Below are positions 1 to 5,921 of a stretch of 7,509 nucleotides of DNA, one piece after another. The position numbers and the translations under genes were made by a program. Under the pieces are notes generated by a model. That model saw only the letters and a list, made by a program, of their open reading frames with translations. It searched no databases and was not told the DNA's origin. The stretch is from Caldilineaceae bacterium (GTDB lineage Bacteria > Chloroflexota > Anaerolineae > Caldilineales > Caldilineaceae), in assembly GCA_015494005.1 (NCBI GenBank), contig WGCB01000620.1, forward strand, positions 1 through 7,509. Direction: 5' to 3'. Each line of letters opens with the position of its first letter. Positions within the stretch are counted from its first letter, which is position 1.

Positions 1-1480
1 CCATGCATCCGCCGTCCCCGTCGTTCGTCCACCCCACCGCCACCTCCGCCCACTTCCGGTAGCGCCGGTAGAGGGGATCGTAGACCTGGGCCAGGGCCGG
101 GTCGGGCAGGAACTCCTGGGGCGGCTCGGTGAAGGTGGCCAGCAGGGCCTCCTGGAAGGGGACGCTCGGCTCCAGGGCCGTGCGGCAGTAGGCGAAGAGG
201 GGGCGGGTGACGCACTCCTTCCCGGCGTGGATGCGCACGGGACGCTGGCAGACCTGGGCGATGATGGCTGGCCAGCCGGTCACCTCCGCGCCCCCGCCGG
301 AAAGGGCCAACTCCTGGATGGGATGGGCCAGCTCCTGGGCGATCTCCAGCAGGTGGCGCAGGCTGTAGGCCACCCCCTCCAGCACCGCCCGGACCATGTG
401 GGCCCGGCTGTGGGCCAGGGTCAGCCCGTAGAAACCGCCCCGCAGCGCATCGTTCCAGTAGGGGCTGCGCTCCCCAGCCAGAAAAGGCAGGAAGATCAGG
501 CCGTCGCTCCCTGGGGGCGCCGCCTGGGCCAGCTCCAGCACGTGCTCCAGGGGCGTTTCCGGATCGAAGAGCCCCTGCCAAGCCCAGGTCAGGGCCCGGC
601 CGCTGGTGGAGAGCACCGCGTTGAGCAGGCGATAGGGGGGCAGCTCGTAGACGTGCATGCGCTGCTCCTGGGGCGGCAGGAGCTCGTCCTCCGCCAGGGG
701 CGTGGCCAGCATGGCCGAGCTGCCCAGGGAGCAGGCGAGCCGCTCCGGAGCCGGCGGCGCGCCCCCCAGCAGGGCCAGGACGTCCCCCGCGCCCACGATG
801 ACCCGGACGGAAGCGGGCAGTCCCAGGGCCTCAGCCACCGAGGGAAGGAGGGGACCGGCGTCGTCCTGGGGCTGGGCCAGGGGCGGCAGCACGCCGGGAT
901 CCAGCCCCACCAGGGCCAGCCGCTCCAGGGACCAGGCCCGGGTCGCCGGATCCAGCAGGCCGGAGCCGTCCGCGTCCGTGGGGTCCGTGAGGCGGCGGCC
1001 GGTGAGCCGGTAGCGCAGGTAGTCCTTGGGCCAGAGGAGGCCCCGCACCTGAGCGAGCACGTCCGGGCGGTGGCGGGCCAGCCAGAGGAGTTTGGGCAGG
1101 GAGTGGGCCCCGCTCAGGCGGAAGGGGGGCAGGCCCAGCCGTTCCCGGAGCTCCTGGGCCTCGGCCTGGGCTCGCCGGTCCAGCCAGAGGATGGTGGGGG
1201 GGAGCACCTGGCCCGTCTCGTCCAGGAGCACGGGGGTGTGCATCTGGCCGGTGATGCCCAGGGCAGCCACCTGATCCAGGGGATGCCCCGCGGCCCGCAG
1301 CTGGGCCAGGGCCTCCTCCAGGGCACGCCACCAGGCCCCTGGGTCTGCCTCGGCCCAGCCTGGCCGGGGCGCGCGGTAGGCGTAGCCCTGGCTGGCCATG
1401 TCCAGGAGGCGGCCATCGGCCCGGTAGAGGACAGCCTTCAGGGCCGAGGTGCCCACGTCCACCGCCAGGATGAGGGTCAT
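1..1480 (-). CDS. FGGY-family carbohydrate kinase, xylulokinase-like (3' end beyond window)
   Basis: This gene encodes an ATP-dependent cytoplasmic sugar kinase that probably phosphorylates a ketose such as xylulose. The frame is open for 493 codons from ATG at 1480 to the left edge, so only a short C-terminal tail is missing; xylulokinases are usually about 480-500 residues. Visible motifs are the N-terminal phosphate loop VDVGTS (7-12), GQMH (78-81), LWLDRR (98-103), the first FGGY signature around SLPKLLWL (127-134), the likely catalytic base in GAGD (D233, the same number as the catalytic Asp of E. coli XylB), GERSPYWN (336-343), the second signature GGFYGLTLAHSRAHMVRA (348-365) and the ATP-binding LSGGGA (393-398). 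A GGAGG ribosome site lies 7 bases upstream, and the dehydrogenase gene ends 14 bases before it, so the two are co-transcribed. The stretch after residue 420 lacks the family's usual LGAA helix. Xylulokinase is the best guess; another ketose or polyol kinase of the family is possible. Confidence 0.93.
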   Translation of the reverse strand, partial: MTLILAVDVGTSALKAVLYRADGRLLDMASQGYAYRAPRPGWAEADPGAWWRALEEALAQLRAAGHPLDQVAALGITGQMHTPVLLDETGQVLPPTILWLDRRAQAEAQELRERLGLPPFRLSGAHSLPKLLWLARHRPDVLAQVRGLLWPKDYLRYRLTGRRLTDPTDADGSGLLDPATRAWSLERLALVGLDPGVLPPLAQPQDDAGPLLPSVAEALGLPASVRVIVGAGDVLALLGGAPPAPERLACSLGSSAMLATPLAEDELLPPQEQRMHVYELPPYRLLNAVLSTSGRALTWAWQGLFDPETPLEHVLELAQAAPPGSDGLIFLPFLAGERSPYWNDALRGGFYGLTLAHSRAHMVRAVLEGVAYSLRHLLEIAQELAHPIQELALSGGGAEVTGWPAIIAQVCQRPVRIHAGKECVTRPLFAYCRTALEPSVPFQEALLATFTEPPQEFLPDPALAQVYDPLYRRYRKWAEVAVGWTNDGDGGCM

Positions 1481-1494
1481 AGGACCGCCTCCGT

Positions 1495-2541
1495 CTAGGT
1501 TTCGGCCGTTTCCACCGGGTTGATGGCCATCATGATCTTCAGCCCCTCCCGGTTGGCCACCATCTGGAAGCCCCGGCCCAGCTCCTCCAGGGGCAGGAGG
1601 TGGCTGATGAGGCTCTCCGTGTCCACCTGGCCGCTCTGGATGAGCTCCAGGGCCCGCTCCATGTCCTGGGGCGTGCTGTCCGCGGAGCCGGTGAGGACGT
1701 ACTCGCCGTAGTGGATGAGGTTGGGATCCAGCTGGATGGTCTGTTTGGGGTAGATGCCGGCGAAGATGTTCAGCCGTCCTCCTGGGGCCAGGAGGGGCAG
1801 GGTCTGCTCGATGAGAGGGGCCACGCCCACGGCGATGACCGCGGCGTCCACGCCCCAGCCGTCGGTCACCTCCTGGACGAAGGCGGTCAGGTCCGTCTCC
1901 TGGGGGTCGACGGTCCAGGTGGCGCCCAGCTGGGCCGCCTTCTCCCGCCGGGCGGGGAGCAGGTCCGCGGCGATGACCTGGGCGCCGAAGGCCCGGGCCA
2001 CCTGCATGTGCATGAGGCCGATGGGGCCCAGGCCCACCACCAGGGCCACGTCCCCGGGGTGGAGCTGGAGCATCTCCTGGCCTCGGACCACGCAGGCCAG
2101 GGGCTCCATGAAGGCCGCGGCTTTCAGGCTGGTGCTGGGGCGCAGGGGGTAGATGTTGCGCCGGGGCAGGCAGACGTAGTCCGCGTAGCCGCCGCCGAAC
2201 TGCTGGTAGGTGGGGTTCTGGCAGCGGTTGGGGCGTCCGCGACGGCAGGCCTTGCAGTAGCCGCACTTGACGATGAAGTCCGCGGCCACGGGCTGGCCCA
2301 GCTCCAGGTCCGTGACCTTGTCGCCGAAGCCGGCCACGGTGCCGGCGCTCTCGTGTCCCAGGACCCGGGGGAAGGCCACGGAGGACTTGCCGGAGAAGGC
2401 CCGCACGTCCCAGGGGCAGATGCCGGTGTAGGCCACCTTCACCAGCACCTCGTCGTCCTTGGGCTGGAAGATGGGACGCCGGCGCAGCTCCAGCTGGCCG
2501 GGGGTCTCGCTCCACATTTGGCGCATGGTTGGTTCAGACAT
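1495..2541 (-). CDS. Zinc-dependent medium-chain alcohol/polyol dehydrogenase (sorbitol/threonine dehydrogenase-like)
   Basis: This gene encodes a 348-residue cytoplasmic oxidoreductase of the MDR superfamily, probably oxidising a polyol or sugar to a ketose with NAD+. The catalytic zinc site is visible as C42, H63-E64 (GHESAG) and E146 (MEPL). The structural zinc site is complete, C93, C96, C99 and C107, in the CX2CX2CX7C pattern. The Rossmann fold follows with GLGPIG (170-175), and D193 at the end of the second strand suggests NAD+ over NADP+. The catalytic cysteine sits in CPWD instead of the usual CGSD or CGTD. An in-frame ATG at 2625 would add 28 residues translated from an intergenic repeat, so I chose 2541, which has AAGGAG upstream although at a long 12-base spacing. 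It lies between the permease gene (93-bp gap) and the kinase gene (14-bp gap), which fits import, oxidation, then phosphorylation. The substrate cannot be read from sequence; sorbitol, xylitol, arabitol or a sugar acid are all possible. Confidence 0.93.
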   Translation of the reverse strand: MSEPTMRQMWSETPGQLELRRRPIFQPKDDEVLVKVAYTGICPWDVRAFSGKSSVAFPRVLGHESAGTVAGFGDKVTDLELGQPVAADFIVKCGYCKACRRGRPNRCQNPTYQQFGGGYADYVCLPRRNIYPLRPSTSLKAAAFMEPLACVVRGQEMLQLHPGDVALVVGLGPIGLMHMQVARAFGAQVIAADLLPARREKAAQLGATWTVDPQETDLTAFVQEVTDGWGVDAAVIAVGVAPLIEQTLPLLAPGGRLNIFAGIYPKQTIQLDPNLIHYGEYVLTGSADSTPQDMERALELIQSGQVDTESLISHLLPLEELGRGFQMVANREGLKIMMAINPVETAET

Positions 2542-2553
2542 GAGGATACGACG

Positions 2554-2559
2554 CTCCTT
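2554..2559 (-). promoter_or_regulatory. Shine-Dalgarno site of the dehydrogenase gene, long spacing
   Basis: AAGGAG on the minus strand lies 12 bases before the ATG at 2541. It is the only good ribosome site nearby and supports that start over the ATG at 2625. No alternative in-frame start codon lies between it and 2541. The long spacing may lower translation. Confidence 0.6.
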
Positions 2560-2599
2560 GTGATGGGGATGATAGTGTGAGAAGGTCCTGGCCGTGAGC

Positions 2600-2627
2600 T
2601 CTAGCTTCCAACTCCTGGCTCCCAACT
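2600..2627. repeat. Four-unit heptanucleotide tandem repeat in an intergenic gap
   Basis: On the plus strand four consecutive 7-bp units occur, alternating between YCTRGCT and YCCAACT. The stretch can equally be read as two 14-bp units that match at 11 of 14 positions. It fills much of the 93-bp gap between the second permease and the dehydrogenase genes. If translated on the minus strand it would give a GARSWKLE-like peptide, which is why the longer dehydrogenase start looks false. Short degenerate heptamer repeats of this style occur between genes in several bacterial phyla; no function is evident. Confidence 0.6.
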
Positions 2628-2634
2628 TCCCTTT

Positions 2635-3462
2635 TTATCCCTTGGCCGCGCCCATGGTCAGCCCCTGGACGAAGTAGCGGTTCAGGAAGAGGGAGATGAT
2701 CACCGCGGGGATGATGGCGAAGATGCTCATGACCGCCATGATGCCCCAGCTGATCTCCACCGAGCTGAAGGAGGCCAGGATGCCCAGGGGGATGGTCTTG
2801 GTCTTGGGCGAGGTGAGCATGAGCGCGAAGAGAAAGTCGTTCCAGGAGAAGATGATGCAGTAGAGAGCCGAGGCCACGATGCCGGGCAGGGAGAGGGGCA
2901 GGGCGATCTTGAGGAAGGCGTCCAGATGGGAGGCGCCGTCCACCAGGGCGGCCTCCTCCATTTCCTGGGGCACATCCTGGAAGTAGCTGCGCATCATCCA
3001 GACCACGAAGGAGGCGTCGAAGACCGTGTCCAGGATGATGACCGCGGCGTAGGTGCCCAGCAGGTGCAGGTCCCGCATGATCAGGTAGAAGGGGATGAGC
3101 ATGGCGATGGGCGGGATCATGAGCAGGAGCAGGAAGAAGTAGGAGGCCGTGTTGATCAGCCCGGACTTGCTGCGCGCGATGGCGTAGCCGGCCGGCACGC
3201 CCAGGAGCAGGGAGAACACCGTGGCCCCAGTGGTGATGATGATGCTGTTGGTCAGGTAGCGGAAGACCTTGGTGTTCTGGATCACTTCCTGGAAGTTGCG
3301 CAGGGTGAAGTCGAAGAAGATCCACTTGGGCGGGATGGCGAAGGCCTCCCGACCGAACTTGAAGGCGGTGGTCAACAGCCAGAAGAGGGGCATCATGAAG
3401 AAGGCGATGGCCAGGATGATGGCGATATTCAGGAAGATGCGTTCCAGCCGGGATGTTTTCAT
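2635..3462 (-). CDS. ABC sugar transporter permease, CUT1 family (MalG/UgpE-like)
   Basis: This gene encodes a 275-residue inner permease subunit of a binding-protein-dependent sugar importer. Hydrophobic segments begin at about residues 9-31, 70-95, 104-128, 137-157, 190-215 and 240-262, the usual six for this family. The cytoplasmic EAA loop that contacts the ATPase is clear: MEEAALVDGAS (168-178) followed by the conserved Pro at 189. The C-terminus, RYFVQGLTMGAAKG, is typical of MalG-type subunits. The start is the ATG at 3462, which overlaps the stop of the first permease gene as ATGA; a longer in-frame reading from 3840 would run through the first permease gene and is rejected. The 4-bp overlap implies translational coupling and roughly equal production of the two permeases, which should pair as a heterodimer. 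Confidence 0.95.
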   Translation of the reverse strand: MKTSRLERIFLNIAIILAIAFFMMPLFWLLTTAFKFGREAFAIPPKWIFFDFTLRNFQEVIQNTKVFRYLTNSIIITTGATVFSLLLGVPAGYAIARSKSGLINTASYFFLLLLMIPPIAMLIPFYLIMRDLHLLGTYAAVIILDTVFDASFVVWMMRSYFQDVPQEMEEAALVDGASHLDAFLKIALPLSLPGIVASALYCIIFSWNDFLFALMLTSPKTKTIPLGILASFSSVEISWGIMAVMSIFAIIPAVIISLFLNRYFVQGLTMGAAKG

Positions 3463-4352
3463 AGCTGCCTCTGCTCCAGGACCATCACGTAGAGGATGGA
3501 GAGGATGGCCACCACCACCAGCAGGATGTTGGCCAGGGCCGCGGCGTAGCCCATGTTGAAGAAGGTCATGCCCACGGTGTAGATGTGATAGTTGAGCACG
3601 GTGGTGGTGGTGCCCGGGCCCCCGGCCGTGGTGGCGTAGATGATGTCGAAAACTTTGAAGGATTGCATGGTGCGCAGGAGCAGCCCCACCAGGAAGACGG
3701 GCTGGAGCAGGGGCAACGTGATGTGGATGAACCGCTGCCAGCGGTTGGCCCCGTCCACCCGGGCCGCCTCGTAGGGCTCGCTGGGCAGGCTCTTCAGCCC
3801 GGCCAGGAAGATGACCATGAGCAGGGGGCTCCACTCCCACAGGTCCACCAGGATGACCGCCGCCATGGCCGTGGCGGACTCGCCCAGGGGACCCCGGCCC
3901 AGGTCAAAGCCCAGGAGCTTCAGGTAGTAGGGGATGACGCCGAAATCCACGTTGTAGAGGGAGCGCCAGACCAGCCCCACCACCAGGGGCGGGATGGCCA
4001 TGGGCATGAGCAGCCAGGAGCGGATGAACTGCATGAGCCGGGTCTCGGCGGAGAGGAGCAGGGCCAGGCCCAGGCCCACGGTCAGCTCGGTGGTCACCGT
4101 GCCGAAGACGAAGACCAGGGTGTTGGCCAGGGCTTTGCGCACCTGTTCATCCTGGAAGGCGGTGATGTAGTTGGCCAGGCCCAGGAAGGTCTTGGTCTGG
4201 GTGGGGTCCGTCAGCCGGTACTTGAAGAAACTGATGGAAACGGAAAAGAGCAGGGGATAGATGGCGATGGCCACCACGAAGACCAGCAGGGGCGCCAGCA
4301 GGAGCAGGTAGTGGCGTTCCACATTGCGCAGAGCTTGGACGAGACGTTTCAT
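3459..4352 (-). CDS. ABC sugar transporter permease, CUT1 family (MalF/UgpA-like)
   Basis: This gene encodes a 297-residue membrane subunit that pairs with the product of the next gene to form the sugar channel. There are about six hydrophobic segments, beginning near residues 15, 78, 110, 160, 213 and 270. The EAA loop is present as EPYEAARVDGA (192-202) with the conserved Pro at 214, and the preceding WEWSPLLMVIFLAGLKSLP (172-190) is characteristic of MalF-type permeases. The later TAGGPGTTTTVLNYHIY (242-258) is another family hallmark. The gene follows the binding-protein gene after 89 bp that contain a strong hairpin, and its stop overlaps the start of the second permease gene. No clear Shine-Dalgarno sequence precedes the ATG, so the exact start is slightly less certain than for its neighbours. 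The transported substrate is not evident from the permease itself. Confidence 0.95.
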   Translation of the reverse strand: MKRLVQALRNVERHYLLLLAPLLVFVVAIAIYPLLFSVSISFFKYRLTDPTQTKTFLGLANYITAFQDEQVRKALANTLVFVFGTVTTELTVGLGLALLLSAETRLMQFIRSWLLMPMAIPPLVVGLVWRSLYNVDFGVIPYYLKLLGFDLGRGPLGESATAMAAVILVDLWEWSPLLMVIFLAGLKSLPSEPYEAARVDGANRWQRFIHITLPLLQPVFLVGLLLRTMQSFKVFDIIYATTAGGPGTTTTVLNYHIYTVGMTFFNMGYAAALANILLVVVAILSILYVMVLEQRQL

Positions 4353-4371
4353 GGGCGTGGCTTTCAGGCCG

Positions 4372-4415
4372 GGGAGGGACTGGATCCGTGTCCATTCCTG
4401 GATCCAGCCCCTCCC
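4372..4415 (-). terminator. Strong intercistronic hairpin between binding-protein and permease genes (no U-run)
   Basis: Positions 4372-4387 and 4400-4415 form a 16-bp stem, with one G-U wobble in the minus-strand RNA, around a 12-base loop. The 3' arm is not followed by a run of U, so it is not a standard intrinsic terminator. Its position just after the binding-protein gene and before the permease genes fits a barrier to 3' exonucleases or a partial attenuator. That would keep binding-protein mRNA more abundant than permease mRNA, as seen in other binding-protein transporter operons such as malE-malF. The pairing is seen directly; the role is inferred. Confidence 0.6.
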
Positions 4416-4441
4416 GCCGGTCTAGGGCAGGGATTCCGTGG

Positions 4442-5782
4442 CTACTTCAGGGCGGCTTCCACCTGGGCCTGAGCCTGGTCCAAGGCCTCCTGGGCGGTCA
4501 TCTCGCCCACCAGGTAGGCGTTCACCGTGGTGCCCAGGGCGTCCTGGATGATGCTGTACTCAGGGATGCGGGGACGGTAGTCGCCATCGCCCTTCTCGAA
4601 GGACTCCAGCAGCACCGGGAACCAGGGGTACTCCTGGTTCAGCTCTGGGTCCTCCAGGGTGCTGCGGCGGATGGGCGCGCCGTCGTGGCGGATCCACTCC
4701 TTCTGGATCTCCGGGCTGGTGAGCCACTTGATGAACTCCCAGGCCGCCTCCGCGTTCTCGGAATCGGCGTTGATGCCGATGCCCCAGCCGCCGAAGCCGT
4801 ACTTGGGCTCCATGCCCTCGGCCACCGGAGCCAGGGCGATGTCCACCTTGCCCACCACGGAGGAGATCTCCGGGTTCTCGTAGCCGGCCCGGGCGATGCT
4901 CCAGCCCTCCATCATGGCCACCTTGCCGGAGCGGAAGGCCGTCTCCCGCTGGTCCCACCAGTAGTCCGTGGCGCCGGGCGGGGCGTAGTCGAAGAGCTTG
5001 CCGAAGAACTCCAGGATTTCCACGTTCTTGGGCGTGTTGATGGCCGGCTTGCCGTTCTCGTCCAGGATGCTGCTGCCGTGCTGCTGGACGAAGACCATGT
5101 AGTCCTGGGCCACAGCCGGACCCTTGGCCCCCAGCAGGGCGATGCCGTAGAAGTCATTCTCCGGGTCGTTGAGCATCTTCGCGTACTCCAGGAGCTGCTC
5201 CTGGGTCTTGGGCGGCTCCAGCCCCTTCTCCGCGAAGACGTCCTTGCGGTAGTTGAGTACGTTGGCGTACCCGGCCAAGGGATAGGCCCAGTGCTTGCCC
5301 TCCCACTCGCCCAGGGTCCAGCTCACGGGCATGATGTCGTCCAGGGCCAGCTGGTCCTTGTCCCGCTCCATGAAGTCGTCCAGGGGCAGGGTGTAGCCGT
5401 TGGCCGCGTACTCGCCCGTCCAGACGATGTCCACGGTCATCAGGTCGTAGTTGCCCGTGTGGCCCACGAAGTCCGCGGTGAGCTTCTGGTAGAGGTCCAC
5501 GTAGCCCAGGGGATCCAGGGTCACTTTGATGCCCGTCTCCTCCTCGAAGAGGGGGATCAGGTACTGGAAGGCGGCCACGTACTGGTCGGTCATGCTGGCC
5601 AGGACCAGCTCCGTGCCAGCAAAGGGTTTCTCCGCCGCGGCTGGGGCCTGGCTGGCCTCCTCCCCGGCAGGTGCGGCGGGTGCGGCTGGCTGCTGGGCTG
5701 GCGGTGCGGCGCACTGGGTGGCCAGCAGAGCCAGGATCATCAACAGGGCCAGGAATGCCAGGCGTGACGATTTGCGGTGCAT
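4442..5782 (-). CDS. Extracellular solute-binding lipoprotein, family 1 (ABC sugar or polyol importer)
   Basis: This gene encodes a 446-residue lipoprotein that should capture the sugar outside the membrane and deliver it to the two permeases. A basic start (HRKSSR) and hydrophobic segment (8-22) lead to ATQC, with C24 as the probable lipidated residue; Gln at -1 is unusual for a lipobox. Residues 25-53 form an Ala/Pro/Gln-rich linker. The SBP_bac_1-type domain runs from about 56 to the end. Family features include the early LIPLFEEETGIKV (75-87), YDLMTVDIVWTGEYAANGYTLPLD (112-135), the hinge-region FRSGKVAMMEGWS (283-295), and GGWGIGINADSENAEAAWEFIKWL (331-354). The pattern is nearest to binding proteins for polyols or oligosaccharides, but the ligand cannot be assigned. 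A perfect AAGGAGG lies 7 bases before the ATG, suggesting strong translation, as expected for a protein needed in excess. Confidence 0.95.
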   Translation of the reverse strand: MHRKSSRLAFLALLMILALLATQCAAPPAQQPAAPAAPAGEEASQAPAAAEKPFAGTELVLASMTDQYVAAFQYLIPLFEEETGIKVTLDPLGYVDLYQKLTADFVGHTGNYDLMTVDIVWTGEYAANGYTLPLDDFMERDKDQLALDDIMPVSWTLGEWEGKHWAYPLAGYANVLNYRKDVFAEKGLEPPKTQEQLLEYAKMLNDPENDFYGIALLGAKGPAVAQDYMVFVQQHGSSILDENGKPAINTPKNVEILEFFGKLFDYAPPGATDYWWDQRETAFRSGKVAMMEGWSIARAGYENPEISSVVGKVDIALAPVAEGMEPKYGFGGWGIGINADSENAEAAWEFIKWLTSPEIQKEWIRHDGAPIRRSTLEDPELNQEYPWFPVLLESFEKGDGDYRPRIPEYSIIQDALGTTVNAYLVGEMTAQEALDQAQAQVEAALK

Positions 5783-5789
5783 GGTCTTT

Positions 5790-5796
5790 CCTCCTT
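5790..5796 (-). promoter_or_regulatory. Strong Shine-Dalgarno site of the binding-protein gene
   Basis: AAGGAGG on the minus strand sits 7 bases before the ATG at 5782. The match to the anti-Shine-Dalgarno is full and the spacing is ideal, which fixes the start. By contrast, the downstream first permease gene has no good site. Confidence 0.85.
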
Positions 5797-5888
5797 GAGA
5801 AGAGTGTGCGAGAAACGTGGATGGGAATGTGAGAACAGGAACTGGAAAGCAAGACGGAACGGTGGATGGAACGACGGCTGGTGGGCTT

Positions 5889-5918
5889 GGATCGGTCTCG
5901 AGCCGCCCGGATCGGCCT
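5889..5918. repeat. Pair of 10-bp direct repeats in the binding-protein leader
   Basis: GGATCGGTCT (5889-5898) and GGATCGGCCT (5909-5918) match at 9 of 10 positions and are spaced 20 bp start to start, close to two helical turns. A CTCGAG palindrome (5897-5902) overlaps the end of the first copy. They lie just after the regulator's stop codon in the 139-bp gap before the binding-protein gene. They could bind a regulator, but short GC-rich repeats also arise by chance. Confidence 0.35.
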
Positions 5919-5921
5919 GGG

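Noticed and set aside
227..1498. Long plus-strand open frame of 423 codons opposite the kinase gene
   Set aside because: The minus-strand frame has clear FGGY kinase motifs; the plus-strand product is a Gly/Gln/Pro-rich sequence with no recognisable domain, as expected of an antisense shadow in GC-rich DNA.
1600..2580. Plus-strand open frame of 326 codons opposite the dehydrogenase gene
   Set aside because: It mirrors the coding frame of the dehydrogenase, whose zinc and nucleotide-binding motifs are intact, and shows no domain of its own.
2542..2625. Longer dehydrogenase start at 2625, adding 28 residues
   Set aside because: The extra residues are translated from the intergenic heptamer repeat and do not resemble an MDR N-terminus; the ATG at 2541 has an upstream AAGGAG and gives the usual length.
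3585..4472. Plus-strand open frame of 295 codons opposite the first permease gene
   Set aside because: It is antisense to a permease with a clear EAA motif; the product is rich in Gly, Gln, His and Asp with no domain, and has no plausible ribosome site or promoter.
4388..5767. Plus-strand open frame of 459 codons opposite the binding-protein gene
   Set aside because: The product is low-complexity (Val, Leu, Gly, His, Gln) with no family motifs, and the opposite strand encodes an unmistakable solute-binding lipoprotein.
5783..5921. Internal sigma70 promoter before the binding-protein gene (TTGCTT-17-CATTCC on the minus strand)
   Set aside because: The -10 match is poor and no better pair is visible, so I do not annotate it.
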